A program made the translations under genes and the position numbers. This document shows, in pieces, positions 46,356 to 58,588 of a stretch of DNA of 64,000 nt. Each line of letters begins with the position of its first letter. The first letter of the stretch is position 1. The DNA lies in contig JAGPYM010000001.1 in the NCBI GenBank assembly GCA_020736575.1, forward strand, positions 1,550,001 through 1,614,000, read 5' to 3'. Source of the stretch: Thelonectria olida (lineage: Eukaryota > Ascomycota > Sordariomycetes > Hypocreales > Nectriaceae). The notes beneath the pieces were generated by a model, which worked only from the letters and a program-made list of their open reading frames with translations, did not search any database and had not been told where the DNA came from.

Positions 46356-49162
46356 TTAGTGAGAATTGAGTGAAAGTCCCTGGAATGCAGACCAGTCATT
46401 CTGAGGAGCAATGGGTGATGATCCCTGAGAGTGAGGGTTTGGGCTGGGCCCAGACTGAGGGATCGGGAATCGATGGTGCATGATCGACGAGATATCCGAA
46501 GGTTGCTGAGGACGTCCTCCGGAAAACCCCTCAAGGCCGGGGCTGCTGCCCGGAACGTAGGCGAGGTTGGTTCTGGGATTCCCAAAGGCGCCAAACTGTC
46601 CATATGATGGGTAATTGGATGGTGGGTATCCAGAAGGCTGGCCGAGACCTCGGTCGTTCCCGAAGGGTGGAGTAAAGATGGGTCGGAATCCCCGATCTCG
46701 AGCGCCGGTGGTGAATGCGGAAGACTGTTGAGGGTCCTGCGCCGGCTGGTTCTGTCGTCGATCGTTGCTGCCAGAAGGACGCCCAGCATTAACAGCACCA
46801 GGGCCAATACCACTCGGGGCTTGAATGCCTAGGGTTGTTGGGCTGGCAAAAGACGCGGGGTTGATTGCGGACATCCAGATTCGAGTTTTATAAATCTTGA
46901 ACAGGTCCGTCACAAGAGAATTGAAGTTAATGTAGGAATCGGCGAAATAGTAGAAAGTCAACTTCTTCCAGTCCCTATCGAGAGTCAGTTAGGATCAGTG
47001 GATATGTCAATGTGCCGTCACTCACATCTGGAACTCTGCATCAAGGATTTCCATGTTGAGCCCATGGTCCTTGACCTTTTGCATGCAAACTCTTTTGGCC
47101 TTTGCTTCTTGGCCCTCCTTGTCCCGCAAGGATTGGATTTCGTGGCTCTGAGCGAGGCGCTTAATGAGTTTGGGCCTAAGTTCGCCTGCGTTCGGTTCTT
47201 GCATGTGGTGCTGGTTCTGGGGGCCCATCCCTCCAATAGCACTCCCTTGAAGCCCCGTAGAAGAGGCGAGCAGGCCAGCACCAGCACCGTCCTGGGCAGC
47301 AGCAGCTCCTTGTGAATACATCATCAGCCATTTGTACTGCTCCTCCGCGTAGTGCTCCTTCAGATCTTTAGCGGCCTGCCAGTCGACATTATCTCTGGCG
47401 ACAGTTCCAAGATCGGTGCCACGATCAGCCTCCACGATCACAAGGTCTCCTGGCTTGACGTTCAGTCCAGTGCCCTCTTGGATGTAAAAGACATCGGCCC
47501 GAGCGCATTTGAACAAAACGATGTGCAGAAGCTGGTTGTGACGGGGTTGAGCGATATTGTAAACATTGCGATGAGGTGAAGGGGCGCGGTTCTGGTACGC
47601 GTTGGGGATACCATATGGTGATGGATATGGAGCGTTGAAGCCGGCTTGGAAAGCGCCTCCAAGGTTAGCGGGAGCACCAAAGTAGGGGGCACCTGAGTGT
47701 AAAGTTAGATCAAGTCTCTTGGACACAAAGGTTTTGTCATACCACTATTTCCAGAACCAAAACTTGACGCATCGGGGTAGCCAGGAGGATAATCTTGGGG
47801 TTGCTGGGCCTCGGCGACGACAGAGTCTAGATTCGCGGCAGTGTCGGGAATAGAGCTAATGGATCCTTGGCGGGTAGGCATATTTGCAAACGAGTGACGC
47901 CTGCTTTGTGAGACGTCTGTGATCGGGAACCCTTGAGTACTCGACCACAGTGCCTTCTTAAGGTTGGCGTTCTCAGTCTTACGGCTATCCATGCTGAACG
48001 GGGTGCGCAAAGACGGCGGGCCATACTCGCTCATGCGTCTGTTCATTGACCGTTTGCCCATTGGATCTCCAGATTCGTTTGCTTCATCAAGCTCGTCGAT
48101 GGCAAAATCAGACTCCTCGGGAACAGATTCCCTCACAGAGTATCCGTTACCGATGTAGGGTGCACCTGTAGCAGCGCGAGGTCGGTGACGACTGTTGTAC
48201 TGCTGTGGTTGGTGCTGGTGTTGCTGAACTTGTTGCTGAACTTGTTGTTGAACTTGTTGCTGCTGCTGCTGTTGGCGAAGCAGGGCATTCTCCCGGGTAA
48301 GCATCTCAATTTGCTGCGCCTCAGTAGTCTGGTGAAAAGAACCCTGAAGCGAGCCACTGGGGCTTTCGTCGTCATCATCTTCCACTTCCTTGACTTTACC
48401 AAGCATGGAGCCATCGGTTGCCATCTCGCTCAGCATGCTAGGCCTAGAGGGTCGATGTTGCAGAGCAGGGTGACGCGCGCGTCCGATGATGGCGGAGGAA
48501 CTCATGGATGGAGGGACACTCGTCTCTGGGTCAAGTTGTCCAACTGAGTAAGATTGGGAGCGATATGTTTTCGGTGTAGGATGAAGGGGGATGGCAAATG
48601 GTAATTGAGAGTTTGAGCCAGGGTCGCGTGACACAGGAGACGTCTGCGTCTCAGTGCCGAAAAAAGAGTTTGCTCCTGCGCCGGGAGGCATCGTTGATGT
48701 TGGAGACGGCAATACCTCACTAAGCCGCGATGGAGGATCTTTACGCTCGTTGTTCCAGATCCCGGTACCCCAAGGGAAATTGTTTCCAGCAGGGTTGCGG
48801 CCCATGACGGATGAAGTGGAATGGGAGCCCCAAGTGCCGGCACCGGATTCTGCCGATGGGGTGCTGGGATGAGATGCGGTTGGGGACATGGAGCTGCTAG
48901 CAAAAGACCCCTTTCGAGGTCTGCCGAGAGACTGTGAGGTCTCGTTTAGCCACGAAGGTCGGCGAACTGGCTTCGGCGGGGGCGCGACGGCCTGGTGGTG
49001 GTCAACCTCGTCGTCGGAACTGGCGAGGGCCTCTGAATCCGGGGTTGAAGTTCTGGCGTGCAGTTTGTCAAGAAGAAGCGACGAGTTGTTTGCCGTAGCA
49101 CCAGGAAAGTTCCCTTGGCCCAGTCTCGAAGGCGGACCGGGTTTCGGGGGGACCTGGGTCAT
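46356..49162 (-). CDS. PSP1: PSP1-domain protein
   Basis: This encodes about 901 residues. Yeast PSP1 is a low-complexity protein found as a suppressor of DNA polymerase alpha defects and linked to RNA granules; the bacterial relative is RicT/YaaT. Exons are 47743-49162, 47026-47692 and 46356-46974. Introns are 47693-47742 (GTATGA/CTCAG) and 46975-47025 (GTGAGT/GATAG). Joins give SGNS-GAPYFGAP and DAEFQM-DWKKLTFYYFAD. Residues 1-470 are Ser/Pro-rich with a Gln repeat (QQQQQQQ then VQQQ units). The conserved part runs from about 528 (ADVFYIQEGTGLNVKPGDLV, IVEADRGTDLGTV) to about 735 (LVTDLFKIYKTRIWM), which is the PSP1 signature. A Pro/Gly/Ser-rich tail follows. The first ATG is 49162; TTTATTTGTCAG just upstream could be the acceptor of a leader intron. 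Confidence 0.9.
48190..48275 (-). repeat. Glutamine-codon repeat inside PSP1
   Basis: CAG/CAA runs with interspersed GTT codons encode seven Gln, then repeated VQQQ units. On the plus strand it reads as AACTTGTTGCTG-like units. This is a typical slippage-prone coding microsatellite. Confidence 0.85.
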
Positions 49163-52100
49163 CGTCTTCTGACAAATAAACTCGGTTGGTGCAGCTTCCT
49201 CCAACCCTCTCTAGTAGCAAGTAGTAGATGAGTCTGGTCAAGACCACAAACCTAGGTGGTCGGGAAATGATTTGGGTGGCAAATGCAGGTTGAGAACCTT
49301 ACGTAGCCGCTCAGTGTGGTGTTGAGCAGTTGAATTTTTCTTCTTTTGACCTGGTGAGCAAGGCCGTGGGCGACGAGATAGATGAGTTGAGGTGAGATGG
49401 GGAAGAGATGATTTTATTCCGGAAATGGGGGAAAAGTATCTGCATGTGGTCAGTTTGCGGATCTCATGATGGATGCTTCTTGTTGCATCAAACGCGACGA
49501 AATGAAAGGTCGCGCCGGGGCCAACCTATGCAGTGAGGGGAAAACTAAACCCCGTGACACTTGCCAACCAGAGACGTGCGATTGATTGAAAGCAATGCGC
49601 ACAATCAGACTGTGAATGCGCAAACGCGAGGGGGTGATAGCGTTGTTGTGCCCAATAGGAAATGCAGTCCAATTCAACAGCAAACGCGAGCAATGACATA
49701 GGGGGGGCACTGGGGAGCTCACTTACCAGAGACGTAAATCTCAGGTATGTCTATGGGGAGAGCGTCAAACGTGGCAATCTCTAGGTCGTAACAAACAGAG
49801 GAAATGCGGGCGAGAAATTAGAGAGAAAAAATCAAAGCTGCAGCTGGGTCGAGAAGAGGCGGCTTTGTGAGTGGCGACTCAAGCTGGGACAACCTGTGAG
49901 TCGACGAAAAAAGTAGGATGGCGAAGAAAGCGATTAGTGTCGAGCGTATGAGGGTATAAAGTTGTCTAAAACCGGCGCGTCTAGCCCAAAGCCCAACTAA
50001 AAGGAAAAAAATTCAAGCAATCAATAAGTGTTGGGTGAGAAGGTAGATGCGAGAGCAGCACCCATTCGCGAGGGCGAGACTGTACGGAGACAAGAGGTCG
50101 TGATAGATGAAGGTGAAAGCAAGTGGACGAGTGAGCTGCGGCGACAAAGGGGAACTGAACTAGTCTAGGCCCATTGTTGGCGAAAAGGCTCGCAAGCAGC
50201 TCGGGCGCGCAAGGCCGGCGCCACAGACACCGAGGGGACGACGCGGGGCTGCCCTGTCTGAGAGCGGCGACGGCGACAACACAACAGAGCGACGACGCAG
50301 AGCGACGGACTGGGTGCGGCCGTGGCTGTGACAGTGGAACACTAGCCAGTGTCAGTCAGTCAATCTCGACGTCGTCGGGTCAGCAGCGCAAGTTGCAACG
50401 GCGACGGTTGATGGGTGACGGGGTGACAAGAAACGAAACGGTTGCGTCTGACGGGAGTGAAGGGTGGCGGGAAGCGGCAGACGGAAGAAGAAAGTCAGGA
50501 TGAAGAAGAATGGGGAGATGATGGGATTGGGGTCGGGAGACAGAAGGCGGGGGAGGAGGACAACGGAGGGTGCAGGAGACAAAGAAGGGGTGCGCTGCTG
50601 TGTTGCGTGGCTGCGTTGCGTCGCGGCGGCGCTTTTCTGTTTGCTCTGGTTGCTGATGCGGCGACGGCGATGGGCAAGGTTATGTTCACAGGTGCGATGC
50701 GACACGAGACCAGGTGCCAGTGGGTGTGGTTTTCGCGTGAGATGGAGAAGTGTCTCAGGGAAGATGGCGTCGGGGCTTCAGTTGGCACTGGCGCTGGTGC
50801 TGGTTCTTCAGGTGGGTTTACCTTTTGGGGGACGTCCACGCACGGAGCTTGGAGTTGCTGGGGTGGTGGGATTGGAGCTGCGGGAGGCGAGGGTCGAGAG
50901 CACCTCAGAATCGGGATCGGGAGACAAAGCGGCGTCGTCGTCGAGAAGTGGGAGGACCCGTGCGAATACTTGAAGGCAGGTCGAGGTCGAGGTTGCAGAC
51001 ACTGTTGGTACCCTGGTGGTGAGTTACAAAGTAACCTCTGCTGTGGTCACAGGTGCAGCGGCGTGACAGGGCGACCAGGGTTGGCTGCAAAAAAGTCAGG
51101 TTGGAATTCCGCGAGAAAGGACGTGAACGTGGTGAGCTGGGGGAGAACGAGGCTAGACAGACAAGCTTGGATATTTGGGATGGGATTCTTCAACTTTGAG
51201 TGGAGCGGGGAGGTGGAGAGTGGAGAGTGGAGAACAAATCCAGAAAGGATGCAAATGAGTTAGCGGGAGAACCTACGGACACTGCTGAGTGCTCCGTTGC
51301 CTGGCGTAAAATGGTTTCTGGGCAATGGGGAAGGGAAGCAGCTTAGTGGAATGGATGCTCGTTGGTGGTCCCTTGACCCTTGAGAGAGGCTTTGTGTGGC
51401 GCACGCGGCGATGGATGGGGTGAACTGGGGGAACCGTTCTCTCTCGCCGTCGCGTGATGCTTGGAGAGAGAGGGGAGTTTGGGAGAGAACAAAAGAAAAA
51501 AAGAAGAGATGTGAGTGGTTGAAGGAAGGATTGCGATGCCGAAGAGAGAGAAAGAGAGGGGGAAGAAATGGATTCGAGACTTCAGTCTGACGCGTATGAA
51601 ATAACCAGCAGCAAATGAGATGACGATGATGGTGATGTGACGCCGGGCGGATAGGATAGTCTCCAACGGATGCGGTCACGAACCTGAGGACCTTTTTTCG
51701 GGCTCAGCCTTTCTCGGGGCGATATAGGGTGTAGTCGGCGGGTTGGTACTGTGCCTTTTTGGCTCAAAGTGGAGGGGAGGTCTGGGGAGAGCCAAGTTAC
51801 CTTAATGCAAGTTGGTGCTCAACGCTAGACCCGTGGGCGCTGGGCGCAAGATGCTGGCTCGAGGTTGGACGAGATTGATTGTTCCGTTGATGAGGGGGCG
51901 GGGAGCTGGATCTTGATATGCTTTTTCGGATGTCTCGCGTGAGAGGGGTAAATGTTGCAGGACCGCGTAGGTCAATACTGGTGGTGTTACCAGGGCTCGA
52001 TGTAATGCGTGGGCATGGTTTGTGGTTGGACAGTGGTGGTGGGAGGGGAGGAGATGGACGACAAGGGGCATCGACCAACAGTTCTCTAGAGAGTTGGCGA

Positions 52101-55100
52101 GTTGACAAGTTGTCAGGGAAATAGAGTGAGTGACCTACTTAAGGTAGGTAGGTATGAAATGGGGCCAAAAAGGTTACCTCAAAGAAGGAGACAAGTTGCC
52201 AGTGTGTAATCAGTTGTTGATAACTTCAACGGAGCTTGCCTATGTCCCAAGACTGCCTATCTCCCGGTCTTGTTTTGAGGAGAGGGGGATAGTCAAATTA
52301 CCCCTTTGATGGATGGATTCATCGAGGGCCCGCCAAACTGGTTGACTTGGTACCCATCCAACATATCCATGGGTGACTATCGCCAACGAACCCTTAACAT
52401 GTTTTCGTACTGTATCAGCCTGCGAGAGCACTTGGAACCAGGAGGCAGTAGCTGCCTCTCAATATTTTACCTCAGCGAGCATGTATCATGAGAGGCACTG
52501 GGGAGATTTCGCCCTTCTCTGTTCTTATAGTTGCAAGAGAACCCAACCTGGGCACCGTATACTAAATTGGTCGTACAGGGGAGCGCGGGCGGGTGAGTTC
52601 CATGCATTTGGCATCGTCAATATCCAATCAACCAGCTCTTGAAGCCGATACATTTCCCAGAACACTCTTTCTTCGTCGTTATTCCATCCCGGATGGCCTA
52701 CTCCGTCAACCGCGCACGCAATTGTAACAGGAGACACGGGGAGCTTATCCAACAATGGAAACTTGGCTTCAGACGTAGAAGAGGGCCTCTTCTTCTAGTG
52801 GTGGTGGTGGTGGACTTGTGGATGGTGTGGATGCCGCCAGTATTCGAACGTGAGGGCTGGTCTCGTCGCAGTGAAAGCGGATTGGATGCTCCACACATCC
52901 TCGACTCGGAAAGAAGCTCTTGGAGCCCTGGACCACCCCACCAAGCCCCGACCAGCCGACCTAGCATCACTGATCAGAGCATCAGGTGAATCGAATTGAA
53001 TGACTTTGGCCCCGCCGCCACTGATCCAAGTTTCGGTAGATGCAATGTCGGAGCTAGGCTTGGTAATCATCAAATCTTCATCATTCTCGTGCAATTTTCC
53101 AATTAGTGAATCCAATTGCAAATGTCCGGTGGCAATACAGACCGTGTTGATGATGTAGAATTTACTCAGGCCATTTTACTCCGGAGAGAACCGACAAGAA
53201 CAAACTCTGCTCTCAGTAACAACATGGCAATGGTACCAACATCTCCTCCTCCTCGGCAGTGGCGCCTTGTCTCAGGCCCGCAAGAATTGCACATGTAGGT
53301 AGGCCTAGACATATATCCTCGGTACCTTGCTTCTTCCTGGGCTCAATTGCAGCCAGACTTATCCCATCCCGTCATGCTCTGTGACTCTCCCAACCGTTAC
53401 CCACGTTACCTTTCCGCCTAACACGTTCCCGTCCCTCCTCGGAGCGTCAAGCAACTCTCCCCCTGTCAAATGTTCCCCGCTGCCCTTACCCTAGCACCCC
53501 TTCACGAACTTTGTGCAATATTCGTACTTGCCTCCACGAAATTGAGGCTGTTGCTTTCCACATTAGGCAGTGACATGGTCATTGGCCTTGGACCTGCGTA
53601 TTCTTTCCTTTTGGTGGGGAAATGGAAGTCGCCACCTCGTCACCCTCCAGTCTCGAACTTCCTCAATTGTTTGTTGTTGACAGCAGTCGGAAGGGAAGGA
53701 AGCCTGCCCGCATACCATCGCAATTCAGTTACAGTGACATCGTGCGCGCTCCGTACATTAACATTGTCACCTACATCATCCCATCACGATTGTCGACGAT
53801 CGAGATATCAACCCCAAGCTACGAAGCGTAGTTCCCTTTTAGGATTCGTACCATCAGATGGAGCCGTACATCTTCCCCGCGCGCGAGTAAGACATCCAGA
53901 CACTGAGCTACCTTGCTGCACTACCAAGCTCTCCGCGAGAACCGTGGGCTCTCCTCCGAGGTAGGTCGCAGATCTTGTGTGAACCAACACCCGTCTTATG
54001 CAAAGCATGAATAACATCGACTAGCCCTGTTACTTGGACCAGGCTGTCAATTTTCCGTACGAGCATCCTCATATTGATCTGCATCTCCCGAACCCCGGGT
54101 TAATTTAACTCGGGCAGTGAACCCCTAAAATACTAAGTTCCTCTTCGGCACAACTTCCATAACAGGGGGAAGTTTTCTCTTACCAGGGAGTGCAACCACT
54201 ATTACAAAAGCGTTGTGCGATGAATTGATCTTCCTTTCGTATGATTTACACTGTCTTACTTCCCTTGCTCGGAAAATCCCTGTCCCTATCTCACGGCACC
54301 CTGGAGTCTCTGTCCAAAATGAAGCTTTAGTTATTGGGAGGTCTCGATCACCGCACACAACAGCGATCTTCGGTTGGGCTGGGAGGCGTGTTGCGCCTTG
54401 GTGCAACCCTGTCAAGTTAATGCCCCGGCTTTCCGAGGTTGGTCGAGGATTGAACGGTTCTTAAATGCTGACATATGCCATGACGCAGGCTCGTTCGAAG
54501 GAGAAGGCCACTGATTAACAACAGATGCCGGGTTTTAATGATGGGTGAGACCTCTTTGGGTCGCATCAACATGATACGGTTTCAACAAAAGAGGCCCTCA
54601 CCAGTATGGCTAACAAATCACTGACCTGGAGGTTGAGCAACTTGGGTGGTTCTTTGGCAATTGCCATTTTGCAGCGTCCAACATCTCACTTAACTTCCCA
54701 GATGACTGAATTTGCAAAACCGGGTACTATTAGAACTGCATGTCATCGTGAGGCATGCGCAGGTAGGTCAAACTAATTGGGGCGTTCTTTTTGAAAGCAA
54801 CCGGTTTCCGATTGTTGACTTTGTACTAATTCCTGAGAGTCGAAACCCAATGCCACATTTATGTTGCCCGTGATGAAATTATATACATTGTCTAGAACGA
54901 AGTCGATGAAGCCAGCCAGGCCAAAACTTGGAACTTGGAAATATCACCAACCTCGCGTTCCCGTGCTTAATTACCGTCCGACCTAATTTGATGTGCAAGG
55001 AGATCCTGGGGGCGCTGATAATCCCAACCATGACGGAAGTGGTGGAGTCGCCAGACCCCGCCAACTTACTACCTTATGTAATTGGCCACCTTGCCTCGCA

Positions 55101-56062
55101 AAGGTACGTACTCATGGCGGGGAATTACCCCGGATTCTCCTCATTCGCGGATCCCTTGAGCCTGTATTCGTGCTTCTGAAGTGGACAACAGGAAGGGGGT
55201 CAGGTCTCAGCAACAGCAGCAGCATCAATCATCATCTCCTCTGGCACCGTTGGCCTCCAGATCCATTTCTACTAGAATAGGTAATCCCGCTCCATCCGGC
55301 CTGCACCAAACCCTGCGACGTTCGGCAACATGGGGGAATGAGAGGGATATCCTCTTGAGATTCAATCATATCATCCTTTCTCTTTCGCATCTCCATATCC
55401 GACATGCATCAATTGCAAGCGTCTTTCCTGATCATACGTCTCTCAATGCATCGGCCAACAGTGAACTCCCCCCCTCACCAGTAGACTTTCACTGCGGGCA
55501 GAAGAAGCAGCACGAGACCTCGAAAAGTGCCATGGTGGTGGCTGCGGTCCGCTGGAACGGGGAGTTACATCCTGATGGATGGATGAGTACCTAACTAACT
55601 TGCAAAGGCCGGAACAACCCTTGTTTTCGCCATTTGCGCCATGCCCATTGCCGAATCACAGAATGCGGTGGACTGGTCTCTATTGGCGGGTGCATCAGGC
55701 TCAACATTCCGGGAGGGGTTTAGAGTTCGCACGCGCCTCTACGCCCCATTTGGTCAGATGCGCATGGCCGTCTGCCCGCAGCCGAGTCCTTCTCCGCGCC
55801 CGGGCCATTGATCAACTGCTCAGAGGAACTGGGATCAACATGAGCAGTCGACAGACGACTCCAGGTGTTCGTACTTGATCGCGAATTATGCATGTATCCA
55901 AGAAGAAGAGGGCAAGAAATCGGCAATATACAGAGTAGGCTCAATCGGTGGATATGAGCATTTCGTGGGTATCATTAGGTTGCCCGCCAGCTATTATACA
56001 GGTTAAGAGAAGCAGACCGTCCGTCAATGAAGACGGTTTTCGTCCAAGTCGTCAAAATGCAC
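49163..56062. other. 6.9-kb gap upstream of PSP1
   Basis: This is the longest gene-free stretch in the window. From about 49163 to 51760 the plus strand is rich in G and A, so the minus strand is pyrimidine-rich, as in fungal leaders. This may be a very long PSP1 leader or promoter. The 273-codon plus frame at 50442-51263 begins with TTG and owes its length to purine-rich sequence. Around 52797-53175 (minus) an open frame of protein-like composition lacks an early ATG. A tRNA-like segment lies at 53842-53920. A 164-codon plus frame (53470-53964) follows a pyrimidine-rich run but shows no known motif. Bases 54000-56060 hold nothing recognisable. Confidence 0.5.
53842..53920 (-). other. tRNA-like remnant with box A and box B
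   Basis: On the minus strand, TAGCTCAGTGTCTGG (53910-53896) matches a tRNA box A. GGTACGAATCC (53852-53842) differs from box B by one base, with 43 nt between them. The acceptor and T stems do not pair well, so this is not an intact tRNA gene. A tRNA pseudogene or the head of a tRNA-derived SINE would fit. Confidence 0.25.
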
Positions 56063-57048
56063 CTAGGCGGCGGCAGCTGCCTTTTGCTGCTTCAACTTCT
56101 CCTCAAACTTTTCAAACTCCTTGATCGCAATCTCCTCCTCTTGATCTAGTACCTGCTTGACACCCTTCACTTCCTCAATCTAGAAAGAAACTGTCAGTTT
56201 GAATGCTTAAGACGAAAACAAGTTGAGATGCAGTTGGGTGGAGCACATACATAGTGCATAAGCATGCCCTCAATGCCGTTCTTCAGCGTGACGGTGCTGG
56301 AGTCGCAGGTTCGGCAGGCACCTCGCAGTCGTAGATGCACGAATCCGTCATCGTCAAAGCCCCGGAAATCAATATCACCTCCATCCTCCTGGATCGCCGG
56401 TCGGATACGTGTCTCCAGTAGTTCCTTGATCATACCAACAACCTCGCTGTCATTCTCGTTGTATGCCAGGCTGTCCTCCTCGACCTCGGAATCGCCTTCT
56501 CTGCGCTCGACAACGTTTACGAGCACCTCTCCAGAGGTGATGGCTTCGGTGATGAGCGCAAAAATCTCAGGGCGCACGTGGGCCCAGTTGACATCCGCCG
56601 CCTTGGTAACGGTGATGAAGTCTGCGCCGTAGAAGACGGACGTAATACCGTCAATGTTCATGAGCTTCGCAGCCAAAGGCGAGGGATATGGCGGCGCTAT
56701 GGTCGCTCGCGGGTTGAGGTACTCGATGAAGGGCGTCGGGACCGTTGAGGGGACGACCCGGTGGTTTGGCAGGAACTTGAGGGCATCCGGGTTTGGAGTG
56801 TTCTCGGTCTGAATGAAGATGGTGCGGACACCGCTCCCGACACCGGCAAGGCCAGGAGCAGTTGTGCGCCGAGGGATCGCGTGCGCTTGCGGTCGAGCCC
56901 CGGAGATCATGGATACGGTGGGTAGACGGGAGCGGGTGCTAAGCTGGCGAGTCCATCGCGGAGCTGCTCGGAGGGAGGTTTCGGCGGCTGGCCGGGGAGC
57001 AGAGGCCAGCAGACGGGAGACGATACGGGGAGCTGTTGATGAGGTCAT
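56063..57048 (-). CDS. NFU1: Mitochondrial iron-sulfur cluster scaffold/transfer protein Nfu1
   Basis: This protein delivers [4Fe-4S] clusters to mitochondrial enzymes such as lipoate synthase and complex II; it has 304 residues. Exons are 56251-57048 and 56063-56179. The 71-nt intron has GTATGT/TCTAG ends and joins EGMLMHY to IEEVKGVKQV. The N-terminus is Arg/Ala/Ser-rich without acidic residues over about 30 residues, a typical mitochondrial presequence. The NFU N domain (about 77-165) has RTIFIQTENTPNPDALKFLP. The NifU-like C domain (about 190-275) has IRPAIQEDGGDIDFRGFDDD and the cluster-ligand Cys 245 and Cys 248 in GACRTCDSS. A charged helix (EEEIAIKEFEKFEEKLKQQK) ends the protein. The start is the first ATG; the open frame above it begins with TTG. 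It is divergent from HIT1. Confidence 0.95.
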
Positions 57049-57533
57049 TGCGACGAATATCTGTTGTAACAAAGAATGCAGAGCTTGTCTGTGGTCAAAG
57101 GAAGAAAAGAATCGCAGGTTCAAAATAAATGATTCCCTTGACTCAACAGGAAAGGCGGAGGAGAAATTTCGTGCTCGCTTGCTCGGCTTGCCCAACTTTT
57201 CGCCCGCCGTCTCGCTCTCGGTCGTAGTAGCCGTGGCCCCCGTGACAGCCGGTGATAGGTCCGAGCATTAGTAATACGTGAGCTATGATGCAAACTCGAG
57301 GCAGGCAGTGGCAAGTCTCGGCCAACCGACCCACCTTTTCTTTTTCTTTTTCTCTTAGGGGTTCTTTGCGACGTAATTTCGATCATCAGATTCGCGATAA
57401 CGGACGCGCCGCGGGGCATCATTTTTTCCCCCCAACTCGGGTCTTATTGATACGACGTTCTTCAGTTGCTCCCGCCGCCTTGAATCCCTCCCGCTGTTCC
57501 ACGCGAAACCAATTGAAGCCTGTTGAGACAGCC
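57049..57533. promoter_or_regulatory. Shared divergent promoter of NFU1 and HIT1
   Basis: This is 485 bp between the two start codons. A plus-strand pyrimidine run (57333-57354) ends in TTAGGG (57355-57360), 174 bp before the HIT1 ATG. No other element stands out. Confidence 0.4.
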
Positions 57534-58349
57534 ATGGCGTCCCCATCGCTCAACAACGAGAGCGAGCTCGGCCAGTCATCGCAAGATCCTGACACGGCGG
57601 AACCTCCTGCTCAGACTCACGATGCGACTGTTGAAGCCGACGACAGCGCGCCCGCAACCAAACCCAAAGGCTCCATTTGCGGCGTGTGTAACGTGAATGC
57701 GTCTAAATACAAGTGCCCGCGATGCTATCTACCATAGTAAGCTCCCTTCAAAGTCTGTACATCCTTCATGTCCAAGCAGCGCTAAATGGAAACTAGTTGC
57801 TCTGTTGCCTGCAACAAGACGCATCATGAGAATCACCCCCCCGACCCCGAACCTCGCTCCAAGCCCTCGCCTGCGCCGACACAGACCCAACCGCTGGCTC
57901 CTCCATCTGTATCACCTAATATTCAACCCGTCGATCCAAGCAATCCCTTCCACGCCCTCGAGAACTCCGACAAACTTCTGCTGCTCTTCCAGAAATATCC
58001 CTTCCTCCCCAACCAGCTCCTCCAGATCCACGCCGCCACGCTCCCACCCCGAGAACCCTCTGATCCTAAGAAAGCTGCCATTCCCGCCTCGTTGCTTAAA
58101 GGCCTTCCGCCCAAGAAGGAGAAGTGGAACGACGATATTGGCATTCAGAATGGCAAGGAGGCCTTACGCAAAGCTCGGCGCGCAGACGGCGAGGTTGGCG
58201 AGGCCATTCGCGAGTACACGGAGCTGGTCCTTTACCTCACAAATAATAATGGCGATTCCGGAACGGACGTAACCAGCCTTCTACGGCAGAAACTATCCCA
58301 GCAAGATAACAAGCTCATTGAGCGTCTAATGACTGAGGACAAGCGATGA
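57534..58349 (+). CDS. HIT1: HIT-type zinc-finger protein (Hit1/ZNHIT3-like)
   Basis: This encodes 251 residues. Yeast Hit1 and human ZNHIT3 stabilise Rsa1/NUFIP during box C/D snoRNP assembly in the nucleus, and so act upstream of rRNA modification. Exons are 57534-57736 and 57797-58349. The 60-nt intron has GTAAGC/ACTAG ends and interrupts the finger, giving CPRCYLPYCSVACNKTHHENH. Zinc ligands are Cys 49, 52, 61, 64, 69, 73, His 77 and a final His 81, the zf-HIT arrangement. Beyond it, LLLLFQKYPFLPNQLLQIH and the helical C-terminus match the Hit1 type rather than chromatin-remodeller HIT proteins. The start is ATG at 57534 in a good context (GCCATGG). An in-frame ATG at 57285 lies in the shared promoter and is less likely. 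Confidence 0.85.
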
Positions 58350-58588
58350 ACGTACCGATTTTGTTGATTTATATCTGAGGAGATGGCCGGTCCCACAACC
58401 CGAAGCATTGCACGAATGCCTGCTTGTATAAAAGGATATTCAGGATGGATAGCGATGATAATGATCAAATTGCAGTGTTGTATTAGCGAAGGTAGGTTTG
58501 TCTGTTATACAGGTATCAAATGACCCCAATGACTCGACTGTATGCATTGTTACAATTTGGTCCCCTCGTCCAACACCCAGCGTCAAGA

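Noticed and set aside
50442..51263. 273-codon plus-strand frame
   Set aside because: Starts at TTG, has Gly/Arg/Trp-rich composition from purine-rich DNA, and matches no family; its length is explained by few T-containing stops.
53470..53964. 164-codon ATG frame behind a pyrimidine-rich run
   Set aside because: The leader-like run is suggestive, but the protein shows no known feature and overlaps a tRNA-like element; not enough to call a gene.
57285..57533. Earlier in-frame ATG for HIT1
   Set aside because: It lies well inside the divergent promoter, before the pyrimidine tract, while ATG 57534 has a strong context and begins a family-length protein.
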